Of a stretch of 64,000 nt of DNA, positions 53,730 to 64,000 are shown in pieces. The position numbers and the translations under genes were made by a program. The stretch's first letter is position 1, and every line of letters starts with the position of its first letter. The DNA comes from Nageia nagi. Taxonomy: Eukaryota > Pinophyta. Below the pieces are notes generated by a model. It had not been told where the DNA came from and did no database searches. It saw only the letters and a list, made by a program, of their open reading frames with translations. Location of the stretch: NCBI GenBank assembly GCA_050084985.1, contig JBITNC010000001.1, positions 174,468,001 through 174,532,000 on the forward strand, written 5' to 3'.

Positions 53730-56400
53730 ATGTCATGATCTTCTGCACCCTCCTCCTCCTATAGTGAACCTTTTGTTACCTCAAAGCAATTCTCATATAA
53801 AAATATTTTGATCAATAGTTTTATTAAGCTTTACCTTACATCTAATTATGATATGACATGAGTGATGGAATTAGACTTGCTCAAAATAATGAGCATGTGC
53901 ACATGTAAGGATAATTATAAGTTATTTGATCAGATTATTTCTAGTTACAATCATGAAAGGTCTTATATTTCTATCGAAGTCAATGGAAAGACCATCTTCT
54001 TTTCCATTCATGCATTGGATGTGCAACTACTGGTAGGTCTTCCTTATGATGGGTTTGAAGCTGTTAGTTCTAAACAATATTTATCAAACAAAGATAAAAA
54101 GTACTTAAAAGAAAAATTTAATCTCCCCATATAATATTTGACATGTAAATTTCATAAATAGTTTTTTAATTTTGATTTTTCATTATTATTCAATTTAATT
54201 TCAATTTTAATATCTTAAATATTTTTTTTAATTGGTAGAAACCCATTTTGGAAGGGTTTTAAAAATTATAGATTTATCCTACCTATCTCTAAAAGAAATT
54301 ATTGAGTTTTTTCAGGCATGAATAATTTTGCAAGGGCATTCATTAAACATTCCATTCTACGGCTTGCATTATATTTCCATTACCTTCATGATCAAATGAG
54401 ATACTATTGGTGTTCTTTCATTTTTGATAGAATTAGAATCGATATTTATAAGAATATTTCTATAGCATCCCCTAATAACTATATTTACTTTACAAATTAT
54501 TTAGCCATATTTTTCTATGAAGCATATTTGAATTTGAGGAATCAGACACTCCAACTATCTATAATCCAAAGTTTAAGGATATTATATTGAGAAAAGAAGA
54601 AATGAAGGTCTTACGAGTTATGGATTCATTAACTTTTGTATTTGTTATAGAAAATAAGAATTTTGATACAATATTTTGACTTATTATTTGTTTGCAATAA
54701 TGAGTAGAGTTTAGTGCTTCATGATGAAATACAAATCTTAAAGATCATTAGCCAAAGAATTATGGAGATTCGCTACCATAACTCCTCTTATAAAGAAAAA
54801 TAAGAGGAGGATGAAAAATGTAGTTATGGATGAGAAAGATAGACCTTCAAGACCAGTCAATATTGCCCATCATTTTGCACATTCTCTGTTTGAGGATGAT
54901 GTTGAAGAGATGCAATAGCAACCACCATAGCAAGAGTAGCCACAAAAGTAGCAAAAATAACAACAATAGCCACAACCACAACATCAACAACCATAATAGT
55001 AATAACCATAGTAATAACAATAACAACAATAGTAGCCACAATAATAGTCATTATTATAGTAGCATCAACAACCACAACAACAACAATAACAAGGTATCTT
55101 AATATCATAATATCACATATGTTAATTAAGGATTGTGCAATTTTAAATATTTCTAATGAGTATTCTTATTGTTTATTTTGTATTCCCTCAACATCCAATG
55201 AGAGGAAAACATAGGGGAAAGAACATTAGGCTTAATTTATTAATATCTCCAAGTGCAAACACTAGATGGAGGTGCATAGTTGATCGATAGAATGTCCCCT
55301 TCGGATTACCCCCATGTATTCCTGAAATTCTAAGTTTGTCTCTAGGTGGTATCTCCTTTGCTTCGAGTAGGAAAACTCTTTATGATCCATCACTAGATGA
55401 AGATTTTCTTTTGTAGGATATAGCTCTGTTAACCTACAATTCAATTGATGTTCTTCAAAATCAAGAAACTCAAGAGGTGGAAGTTACTTATATTAATATC
55501 GGTAGTACCTCTTCTCCTTCAACAACAACTACATTAGGCGATTATGTTTTAACAAAGGAAGAACATTTATTTTCTAAATTAACTATTTTGATAATAGCTA
55601 ATTTGGAAGAAATAGGAACAAAGGTAGTGTTGAAGGATATTTTTGTAGAAAGGATGTGGGAAATTCAAGCTAAAGTTTTGTTTAAAATTTTTTAGCTCGA
55701 TTTCCCAACTTTGGCAAGAGGGAACATTTATTTTCTTTAATTAAAAATGAACCTAAAATGTTGGATACTTTCTTTCAGTATACCATTTCACCTAAAGCTA
55801 AAATCACCATTTCATTAGGAGATAATGACTTATACCTTATCCTTAACAAGTTGGAAAATCTAAATGCCGAAGCCCAAGCATACTTTAATCAATGGATTCT
55901 TGATAAAGAAAAAGTTGAAACATCAAAGGTCAAAAAAGCAATAGGAGAGGTATTATATATTTTTTTATGTTATATATTATCTGTATAATATTTTTGAATT
56001 TATATTTGAAAAACATTTCAGTAACATAGGCAATCTTTATTTTGTAGGCCAATTATGATAATTTACTCAAGCGAGTAATTATATCATACAAGTGGAAAAG
56101 GCTTGAAAAAGCATCCAAAAAGGTATTGCTTTGAAACATAGACTCAAGAAGAATATCAGAGATAACAACATACTCAAAAGAATCATAAAGCAAAATGGCT
56201 TGGATTGGGAAATTTTATATAAGAAAAAGATTTTTGAAATGTGAACTGATATTGATGTTGAAAATATAGTTGCAAAATAAAAATTATTATTGATTATTCT
56301 TGATTCAACTACTGAGGGTGTTGTAAGAGTTGTTGAATTTTAGGGGACAAGCAAAACTACATGGGTGGGGTAGGATAAGGAAATAATCATGTTCCAAGGT
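53730..56400 (+). pseudogene. Transposon-like gene with decayed polyglutamine tract
   Basis: Starts at ATG 53730 with a Ser-rich leader (SSAPSSSYSEPF). It continues into a domain with SSYNHERSYISIEVNGKTIF, FSIHALDVQLLVGLPYDGFE and SNKDKKYLKEKFNLP, resembling the N-terminal domain of putative plant transposon proteins (PMD-like: VxGxxIxFS, INxLLGLP). Further blocks are RAFIKHSILRLALYFHYLHD (54340) and DRPSRPVNIAHHFAHSLF (54840), then a glutamine tract 54913-55092 in which many codons are now stops. Next are VPFGLPPCIPEILSLSLGG (55290) and, after a one-base shift near 55695, a helical region (LNKLENLNAEAQAYFNQWIL). A GT-AG intron (55950-56047) joins KKAIGE to ANYDNLLKRVIISYK. The family is not firmly identified. 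No transposase catalytic motif was found. Confidence 0.55.
54913..55092 (+). other. Polyglutamine tract with CAG codons decayed to TAG
   Basis: In the frame set by DVEEMQ, 43 codons are glutamine or a stop one C-to-T step from it: 22 CAA, 12 TAG, 9 TAA and no CAG. Interspersed codons are mainly CCA. This suggests an original Gln/Pro-rich linker in which CAG decayed completely and CAA partially. The other plus-strand frame through here is Asn/Ser/His-rich and is a shadow. Confidence 0.75.
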
Positions 56401-56759
56401 GGAGAAGACCATGAAACCATTAAGGATATTATGGAATATGCAAATTAAATTTCATGTATTTTTAAGTTGAAAACTTTGATTTTTTTTTTTGCTATTCAAA
56501 CAAAGTGTCTAAATGGTAGTATGTTATGATGGTTGAAAAATTTAGTTTTTTTTTCTATCAAAATGAATAGTGTTTAAATGGAAGTATGTTGTAATGGTGA
56601 AAAAATTCAATATAATGATGATTTATTTATAGTAATCAATCATGAATAATGTGTTTTTCTATTTATATTGATATATTTGCATATTGTATATTGAATTATT
56701 TTCAAGCATAGTTTATTTATGGTAAAATCTTTCTTCATATTATGTATTGAATGATGGTT
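56401..56759. other. No gene recognised
   Basis: Trailer of the preceding gene. Two related lines, AAGTGTCTAAATGGTAGTAT and TAGTGTTTAAATGGAAGTAT, show a local duplication at about 56502 and 56569. No coding content is visible. Confidence 0.4.
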
Positions 56760-57070
56760 TATCTATAGCATATAAAAGATGTGCATCTATATATAGAAGA
56801 TGAGCATTTGCAATAAGCAAATGATCATTTGCATAATGCAGATGCACATCTTCTTAATACATATGCTTAGTTGAATAACAAAGATGAGTGTTTGCATTAA
56901 GAAGATATATGTCTATATTACATAGACAATTATTTACTTATTACAGATGATCATATTATATATGAAAATGAGGGTTTATATTCAAAAGATGTGCATCTAC
57001 ATTTAGAATATGTGTGTCTGCATTAAGAAGATGAATGTATGCTTGATGCAGACACTCGTATGCATATAAA
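56760..57070 (-). repeat. Right subterminal repeat array
   Basis: Phrases such as AAGATGTGCATCTA, GTGTGTCTGCATTAAGAAGA and GATGAGCATTTGC recur at roughly 26-40 bp. They include short palindromic pairs (ATGTGCATCT / AGATGCACAT). The array appears to be an inverted counterpart of 53090-53530. Confidence 0.5.
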
Positions 57071-57419
57071 ATATGATTACCTTCATAGAAATATTGGTAT
57101 TTCATATAATTTCAAATATATGTAACTATCATATCATTAAAAACATGTAAGATAATATTGATATTTCATAGATAAAAACTTATTTTTAAAATATCATTTT
57201 TATTTTATAGTCCATATATATTAACATATCACAAAAAAACATTTATGAAAATATTCAATAATGCTCAAATTAGTGTTAGCTTGAAATGTACGAGCATCAA
57301 ATATAGATATATCAATTAAATCACAAATGATAAAAATGAAAACTATATAGAATCTAGATCATATTTCATGAATTTGAAATAAATTCTCGATTTAATGCTC
57401 ATCAACATTTTCATTTGCA

Positions 57420-59830
57420 TTTGAATTTTGAGGAATTTTCATATCATTATCTTCATCATTTTGATCATCATCATCATCATTATTATTGACATTTCTTCTC
57501 TCTACTAACAATTTCTAGTATGCCACTGCTTTGTCATATGGAAACTTATCAATATCATAATAAGATACATATAGTCATAAACAATGCTCTAAGTTTTTAT
57601 CCAACTTATTTCAAAGTTTATTTTTCATAAAATATAGTGTGCTAAACACTCTCTCATCTTCCATTGATCCTAAAATCATTATTTTACATAGTTCATATAA
57701 ATGAAAGTACTCACCCATTGATTTTTGTAAAATAGTGTTGGGATACAATTTCTTGCATAAATTTATATTGAAATTATTTTTGATGGATCTATCAGCTTTG
57801 GATATTGGTCAAACATGGTGATTCCAAAGGATCTTGATTGTTCAACCAATAATATTTTATTCAAAATACCTAATATCTTAACTCCATTTATCTCAACCTC
57901 TTATGAAAAAGATTAACAAGAACACCAACATTTATGGTAAATGATTGGATGGTTGAATTGTAGTCTGAAATAGGATCTTAGAATAATGGATTTACAATAC
58001 CCATTACCTCAAGTAGATCATATTTGTAAAACCTTTCTCTGATTTCACTTATTAATGTATTTGATATGCTCCTTAATTTTCTTCTTGTGTTACTAATAAC
58101 CAAATCAAATTTATTCATTATTATGGACATCATACAAAGTTCCTCTCCTAGAAATTCCATACATATTTTATAATAATACACAAGTATTTGTTTGCCATGA
58201 ACATGAATTATCAAATCTCCTATAATATTGAATTTTAAAAAAATTATTTGGATCTTTGTAGTTTGTAAAGACTTTCTAATCTTCAAATAATGGATCAACA
58301 AAATTACTCTCATACAACCTATAAATCTATAAGCAGATCTATTTTTCTCATTCGAACAAAATCAATAATATAAATATGCCTTTCTTAAGCTAATTTTATC
58401 AAAAGGTTCATTTCATATAGTATAGGTATAATACCACATAACATGATCAAAGTATCTAAATTTCTCATCCAAAAATGTACTTCTTTAGCTCTATCTACTT
58501 CTCTTCTATTTTTGTACATAAATCCTATTAGAGATTGATACTCTTTCAACACTCTTTCAACAAGCTTATACATTACAATCAATCTTGTATTTGTATCCTT
58601 TAACATCTTCTTACCATATGTAATTCCTATTACAAACTCTTAAAACTATGTAAATTTTTTGGAACTATTCATAAAATAAGAATAAATTTCATGAACTAAA
58701 TCTTCAACTTGTGCAACATCATTGCATATGCTCATAATTTTATAAGCAAGATTTAATCTATGTTCTATGTAGTAAAAGGGTATTATGTATGGGGATACTA
58801 TTGTTTGAAGTCTTACATAGAGACCATTTCTATGCCCTTGCATTACAATAGCTCTATATTCTTCTACACATTAACTTCCTTGCAATTTTAAGATCATCCA
58901 TATTAGCAACTTCTTTCAGACTCTTAATAACAAGATTGTCAATATTCTCAACATTACAACTTTCTACTATTTTGTGAAGTTTAAGTAGGTGTGGTTATCT
59001 CAAATGACCATCAAATGTGTAAGCATGCATGCATATACAAGAAGTGTTATCAACAATAGTAGCCTCATCAAGCAATAGTGAAATGAATTTTATTTTTTTT
59101 TACTTTTATCTAAGATCATCAATTTCTACCACAACCAAATATTTTAACATATCTCAACCACTTCTATCTGACCAATGAGCACTAGGAAGATTTTGAATAT
59201 TTACAAGTTTGAATAAGATCTTATAATAAATGAAATAAATCATAGGGTTATCCTTTTTTAAAATTGTAAATATCATAGAAAAATACAAGGCCTTAAAAAC
59301 TAAATTGGTATTCCATTATTTTTCAAACTATGCAGTTATGGTTATGCCTATCTCTTCAAGGGCTTTTTATCACTTTTGAAATTCAAGACATTCATCATAA
59401 TATATTTTATGTGCACAAGTTGAAGCATCCCTCTCTTTTCTCTCCTTTTTAATGTTCCTATCTTTATCTTTAACTTGAATATATATTTTTCCATAGTGTT
59501 TTTCAACTATATCCTTCTTAAGTTGCATTTTGCATTCTATACCTAATTTCCATGAATAAAAAATATATCAACACTATGTTATTGGATCATTGCTATTTTT
59601 TGGTTGTACTAGTTCAATAAATTCATATTTGGAAGACCATTCATCCCAAAATAATCTTCTAATAGCCCACTTGTTGTTACTTTTCCTAATTCTCTTAAAA
59701 TATTATGAACTATACCAAGTATGTGGATCCTTTCTAGATTCGTTGTTTGGACTCATATTCTCTACCCCAATTTTGATTGAGTTTGAATATAAATTGTCAT
59801 TCATGTACTGATCAATTGGAGGTTTAAACA
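57420..59830 (-). pseudogene. hAT-superfamily transposase (TTF/DUF4371-like), broken
   Basis: On the minus strand a TTF-type finger region opens near 59815 (NNESRKDPHTWYSS, FKRIRKSNNKWAIRRLFWDE). The DUF4371-like part follows with IKFISLLLDEATIVDN (catalytic Asp region), CMHAYTFDGH, VMQGHRNGLYVRLQTIVSPY and IEHRLNLAYKIMSICNDVAQ. A linker follows, then the hAT dimerisation tail with GSMEDERVFSTLYFMKNKL and LYVSYYDIDKFPYDKAVAY, ending in an Asp/Asn-rich tail near 57430. Order and motifs match ZMYM/TTF-type hAT-like transposases common in plants. At least ten stops and several frameshifts disable it. Terminal inverted repeats with 8-bp duplications were not found. Confidence 0.8.
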
Positions 59831-59859
59831 TTTCATCATAAAAATATCTTCCATTTCAT

Positions 59860-60070
59860 GTTGAGGTTCAAGATTTACAATATTTTCTGCATTGATAATT
59901 AATCTATCAAATTCAAATTTGAATTTCATTATTTAAAATAGTGTAAGAAAAAGATAGATTAGAATTTGTTGCTTTTCATTTTCAAGTTGTTGAGATTCAA
60001 GATTTGCAGTATTTTTTACATTAATAAATAATCTATCAAATTGAGATTTTAAATTCATAATTTCAAACAT
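59860..60070 (-). repeat. Tandem duplication of about 125 bp upstream of the hAT-like gene
   Basis: TGAGGTTCAAGATTTACAAT (59866) and TGAGATTCAAGATTTGCAGT (59991) begin two related segments. On the minus strand they read FEFDRLIINAENIVNLEPQ and SQFDRLFINVKNTANLESQ, so a peptide of about 42 residues has been duplicated. The segments could be N-terminal coding sequence of the transposase, lying just upstream in the same orientation. Confidence 0.6.
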
Positions 60071-60340
60071 TATATGAAGAAGACCGATTAGTTATGCATT
60101 TGAACGATGTCATTGCATTGATGCTTAAGAGTGATTTAACATTTTAATTAACCTTCTTCCAGCAAAATTTTGGCCTCTCTTCTAATTAGCTTTCGATGCA
60201 TTTTTAACTACTAAAAATAATATTAATTTCAATAATGAGATTGTAAAATTATTTTCAAAAATAATTATTAGAATACATAATAAAAGTCACCTTGTCTTGT
60301 ATTTTTGTAATGAATAAAAGTATCTGTAGAAAGTAGACAA

Positions 60341-60466
60341 GGAGAAGTTGAGCATTTATAGGGAGAAGTTGAGCATCTTAAGGGAGAAGTCAAGAATCTA
60401 TAGGGAGAAATTAAGTGTCTATAGGGATAAGTCAAGAATCTATAAGGAGAAGTCAAGCATCTGGGT
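60341..60466. repeat. 21-bp minisatellite, six units
   Basis: Six units of exactly 21 bp, consensus GGAGAAGTCAAGAATCTATAG. Because 21 is a multiple of three, both strands stay open: the plus strand would encode heptads such as YREKSRI and the minus strand RFLTSPY. There is no start context or neighbouring exon, so the open frames probably just reflect the repeat length. Confidence 0.85.
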
Positions 60467-61649
60467 GGGTGCAAGAAGTTTGTTCAACTTTAAGGTTAAA
60501 AAGTGGAGGTATTTTCCTTGGTTTTCAAGTTTGCATATGATTGATCTCAAAATTTGAAGTGGTTAGACATAGAATCATGGAAAAGATCACTATGATGAAA
60601 ATGTAGTGCTCATAGTCTAGTTTTCAAATATATAATTTTTTGCAATACCTAGATCATAGAATTTAAAATTCGATAGGATGAACAAAAACCACTTTTGAAA
60701 AAAATAATTTTTGGACCATACCATGTTCTTGTCCATCTAGCATGATTTAACTAAAATCAAGGTATTTTTTAAAATCCTTTTAGGAAAAGATACCTAACAC
60801 ATTAGAACTTGTATTGGATATTTTTCCATATTTTTTCATCAATATATATTTTTTTTATTAATTTTGTACCAAACATATTTATGGTTTTGAAAAGTGCTTG
60901 TGTTCGTCCAACATAATTTGATCTAAACTTAAATCTTTTTAGATTTTTTTTTTATTCTTATAGAGAATTATGTGAAGCTTGTCCCTATACAATTTATTTT
61001 CATAACGCCCCCCAAAATACCCTTATATTTCAAGTATATGGACCACTTTTACTAAAAAATAATTAAAAAAATAAAATATTATCAAATTGTAAAAACACTT
61101 ACATATTTGAAATCTACATATATGGAGCCTAATTTTAATTTATTCAAATCAGGATCCCAATTTTTCCAACATTGAATTTTAACTTTATCGATTTTTCCCC
61201 ACTTCCCCTTTAAGTGGACTCAACTTATTTCATAATGGAGTAATTGAGCATCAAGCCTCTTTTAGATCCACATTTTTTTCCTTGGAGGATCTAGTACTGG
61301 GTGGTGATTTGCTTGAGCAAAATAAAAAAAATTAAAAAATATAGGCAACTAGGTTTGGCAGGTAATATACTTGGCTAATTTATATAAAATATGCATCAAA
61401 GATATAAAATTTTGGTTAATCGACTTAGAAAAAAATAAACCTAGCAAAATTAGGCTACCAGGGCTCAAGCTGATCGGCCCAAAAGTAGCAAATTAAAAAA
61501 AATTAAAAATCTTTTAAAAAATCATAATTTTATGATAAATCATCCCTAAATAAAAATATAAAAAATAAAAATGGTATTTAAGGATATACATGAAGGAATA
61601 TTTTTGTTATTGGTTGAGAAATTATATATTTGATAATTATAATGATTTT
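60467..61649. other. No gene recognised
   Basis: AT-rich DNA with long A and T runs. A slightly GC-richer phrase (GATCGGCCC) lies near 61481. No frame, terminus or RNA is supported. Confidence 0.35.
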
Positions 61650-61900
61650 TTAAGAATGCTACAATATTCTTTAAAATAACCTTCAAGTATCATCATGGCT
61701 TTTTAAGAATTATAATATCCTTCATAAACATATTTCATAATCATGACAAGTCTTTAAGAATACAATAGTATTCTTTATTAGAACCTTGAAGAATTGAAAT
61801 GGATCCTCAAGAATATTATAGAATTCTTTAAGAGAATATTTAAAATACATGATAGATCTTGAAGAATATTACAACAATATTTTGAGATTGATTTCCAACC
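61650..61900. repeat. 53-bp degenerate tandem repeat, about five units
   Basis: TTAAGAAT-type unit starts occur at 61650, 61703, 61754, 61807 and 61860 (spacings 53, 51, 53, 53). Units share TTAAGAATxxTACAATATTCTT-like text and a downstream CATGATxx(A/G) phrase, but are strongly diverged. Confidence 0.65.
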
Positions 61901-62600
61901 TTATTTGATCTAAATCTAAGTTCCTTTAGGTTTTGTTATATCTCTTATTACCTAAAACCTAAAAAATGATGACTAGAAATTAAACAATAAACTTTGTAAA
62001 AGGGAACTTTTTTGTAATATAAGAAACCTCTTTAGTATTGACTAAACATCAAGTAAAGAATAAATTTTCAATATTTTTGGGTGGATGTTGTCATGTATTT
62101 TCAAATTTCACACAAGTGTTATAGAACCAAAAGGTAAGAGAAATATCCAATAACAAAGTAAGAACAAAAGAAATTTCTATATTATTTAAATGAGCTTGTA
62201 TTATATTAAGGTAAGAAATATGTCCAATCATAAGGTAAGAACAAATGACATTTATACTTTGTTTAAATAAACTTGTATTATTTTAAAAATAAAATAAATC
62301 CTACAAATTTTATAAAAAGAATGAAATATTTATTTTTTACATTTTTAAAGTAAAAGAGTAAAGAATCATAACACTTGAGGAACTATAAGATAGTAAATAA
62401 AATAACTTTAAAATAATTTTATTATTATTTTAAAAAATCTCTCATGAACATAAATTTACATATCAAAAGAAGATATTTACTAATAAAAATGATTAAATAC
62501 TTATTGTATAACACTATTAATTATAATCATTTGAATACAATCTTATAATCAAATAAAATGTTGTCTCATAAGAAATAAAAGCTCTAACATCTATAAATAT
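61901..62600. other. No gene recognised
   Basis: AT-rich flank. An approximate repeat around AAGGTAAGA(G/A)AAATATCC and AAGGTAAGAAATATGTCC lies at about 62131 and 62210. Nothing coding is visible. Confidence 0.35.
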
Positions 62601-62758
62601 ACTAGCTTTGATATAACCCCTTATATATCAAAAAATGCCAAGAGATATCATTTCGAGGTGCCTATCTTGGATATAGCAATACCAAGAAATGAGATAGGCA
62701 CCTCGAAATGATATCTCTCGGCATTTTTTGATATATAAGGGGTTATATCAAAGCTAGT
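62601..62758. repeat. Foldback (inverted repeat) with 67-bp arms
   Basis: The left arm 62601-62667 (ACTAGCTTTGATATAACCCC to GAGGTGCCTATCT) and right arm 62692-62758 are perfect reverse complements except one position (GCCAAGAG against GCCGAGAG, a CpG-to-CpA change). The 24-bp loop has a nested TTGG/CCAA pairing. It could be a MITE, a palindromic Helitron terminus (both ends read CTAGT) or a hairpin RNA locus. No target duplication was found: the flanks are ATAAATAT and GGCATCCA. Its conservation contrasts strongly with the decayed surroundings. Confidence 0.85.
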
Positions 62759-62949
62759 GGCATCCATCGTCGCGTGATTATTGAATTATAATATTAAGAG
62801 ATATAATACAAATGCAAATATTATTTTAAAAATAATGTTTAACAAATGAATATGACTCATACATAAGGAGTCATTGACAAATAATATTGAGTAAGATTTA
62901 AAAAAATTCAAAATTAATCATAGTAATATTGATTTTTGGCTACTCAAAA
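62759..62949. other. Spacer between foldback and Helitron fragment
   Basis: Unassigned AT-rich sequence starting with a CpG-containing patch (CATCGTCGCGTG) and otherwise featureless. Confidence 0.3.
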
Positions 62950-63911
62950 GATTTGAGTCTTTCTTCTTCAACATTTCTTCAATTTGTGTTAAGTTTGATA
63001 ATTATGATGGTTGTGATCCAGGATCCATGTGATTTGAGGAAGAAAATTGATGAGGAAGAATTTTCTCTTATCTACATCTATTACATGCCGGACCTTTAGT
63101 AGTAGATAACACCTTCATTCCAGGATAAGATTCTTGGCAAATGTAACACATCGATGGTGATGCAAGTTTTTGTAGTTGACTTCGAAATAAGGTTTGCATT
63201 TCTTTGAAATCTATTTGAATATTTGTATTAGTAAGTCCATATGTTCTATTATGATTTGTTTGATTTGCATTCATTTGTAAACCTTCTACATTTCCTTCTC
63301 TTAAATGATGTGTTGGAGGTGTCTCTCCCATTTCAGTTGCTTCATATTGTGTTTCTCTCACCACAATTATATTTCTAGCATTTCTTTCAAAAAAAGAGGA
63401 TGCATCGGAAACACTTACATTATCATGAACATTATTACGATGTATTCTTTCCTCTCTTTAACTATCTTCCTCAGCTCATCTAGCATGCTGAAGTTGGCGG
63501 TCATTCGCACGTTTTCTCCTAATCTCCTCAAGTTGAAATTGTGTTTGATTTTCTTGGTTTGTTGTTTGTTGTTCCATATATCTTTGGCGTGCTTCTTCTC
63601 TTTGATCTTCTGATATTTTTGCACGTGTTTCTCTCATTTGTTGAGTGTGTATTGCTCTTTGTTCTTCATGTTCTTCATTAGACATATTAGCATGAGTTTG
63701 TCTCTTTCGTTCAGAATCGATTGCTCTTTATCATTATTTTTGTTCATTTATCATTTCTACCCTACGTTTTACTCAATTTTCTCTTTGTCTTTGTCTTTCT
63801 CTCTCTTTGTCACTTTCAGTCATTCTTTCACATCGTCATCTATTATAATCTCTGTGATATTGTCTATGTTGTTCTAATCTCTGTTGTTCTCTTTGCTCTT
63901 CAGAATTCATT
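62950..63911 (-). pseudogene. Helitron Rep/helicase N-terminal fragment
   Basis: From ATG at about 63909 the minus strand encodes Arg/Gln/Glu-rich repeats (MNSEEQREQQRLEQHRQYHR, HANMSNEEHEEQRAIHTQQM, DQREEARQRYMEQQ). A linker and a zinc finger SPSMCYICQESYPGM...CNRC follow, then SNHMDPGSQP and LSNLTQIEEML. Repeated short basic units, then a CxxC-CxxC finger, then NxMxPGxxPxxLxxLTxIEEML, is the start of plant Helitron RepHel proteins, just before the Helitron-like N domain. It is truncated at about 62950, so the Rep nuclease and helicase are absent. Stops (TGA, TAG, TAA) and small frame changes disable it. Helitrons replicate by a rolling-circle mechanism. Confidence 0.75.
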
Positions 63912-64000
63912 ATCTTTGTCACAAATTTACTACAAAAACATAAGAGAATACATCATTATATTTATTTAAATAACAACTTAAAGATATTTACATAATTTTC

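Noticed and set aside
54830-55102. Asn/Ser/His-rich open frame, and leucine- or valine-rich frames on the opposite strand
   Set aside because: They are out-of-frame shadows of the CAA/TAG/CCA repeat; the true frame is glutamine-rich, set by the DVEEMQ context.
63638-63969. Ser/Leu/Phe-rich plus-strand frames at the right edge
   Set aside because: Antisense shadows of the Arg/Glu/Gln repeats of the Helitron N-terminus.
1-64000. A coordinated new defence or biosynthetic system
   Set aside because: All recognisable genes are independent, disabled mobile-element proteins in different orientations; no co-oriented cluster of non-transposon genes exists in this window.

Overview
The window is repeat-dominated nuclear DNA of a land plant, most likely a seed plant with a large genome. 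The reasons are the element families present (Ty1/copia, a Ty3/gypsy chromovirus and a Tat/Ogre-like element, plant LINEs, a plant-type SINE, a hAT-like transposase, a Helitron Rep fragment and plant-mobile-domain genes), extreme AT-richness and scarce CpG. Deamination of methylated cytosine has been reported to drive such AT-richness in some gymnosperms (Welwitschia, for example), but I cannot assign a species. I see no intact host gene, no rRNA or tRNA gene and no organellar or bacterial operon.

Layout: a plant-mobile-domain pseudogene (0.8-2.5 kb, +); a gypsy gag remnant (3.7-5.0 kb, -); Copia-A (5.2-13.1 kb, -); LTR debris and several tandem repeats (13.5-16.2 kb); the 3' end of a Tat/Ogre-like element with satellite-like repeats, polypurine tract and LTR start (16.3 to at least 18.3 kb, +); a poorly resolved AT-rich stretch with tandem duplications (19-24 kb); a SINE with near-perfect target-site duplications (24.3-24.6 kb); a CpG-retaining promoter-like island with a G-box cluster (25.2-25.6 kb); a pair of 1.29-kb direct repeats (26.0-29.1 kb).

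The stretch from 31.6 to 49.5 kb is a three-level nest. LINE-A is split by Copia-B (32073-46615), and Copia-B is split by a gypsy chromovirus (35771-41695). Terminal sequences and 5-bp target duplications are visible at both insertions. A second LINE fragment (49.6-51.3 kb), telomere-like hexamers (52.8 kb), a transposon-like gene with a decayed polyglutamine tract between inverted subterminal repeat arrays (about 52.9-57.2 kb), a hAT-like transposase pseudogene (57.4-59.8 kb), minisatellites, a nearly perfect 67-bp-arm foldback (62.6 kb) and a Helitron N-terminal fragment (63.0-63.9 kb) complete the window.

The elements do not work together as a system. They are independent mobile elements, and almost every coding frame is broken by substitutions. 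Decay looks chemically biased: in two separate genes the in-frame stops are mostly TAG and TGA at former CAG, CGA or TGG codons. In the polyglutamine tract every CAG appears to have been lost while many CAA codons survive. The 25.2-25.6 kb island, which kept its CpGs, stands out and may be the only functional non-transposon DNA here.
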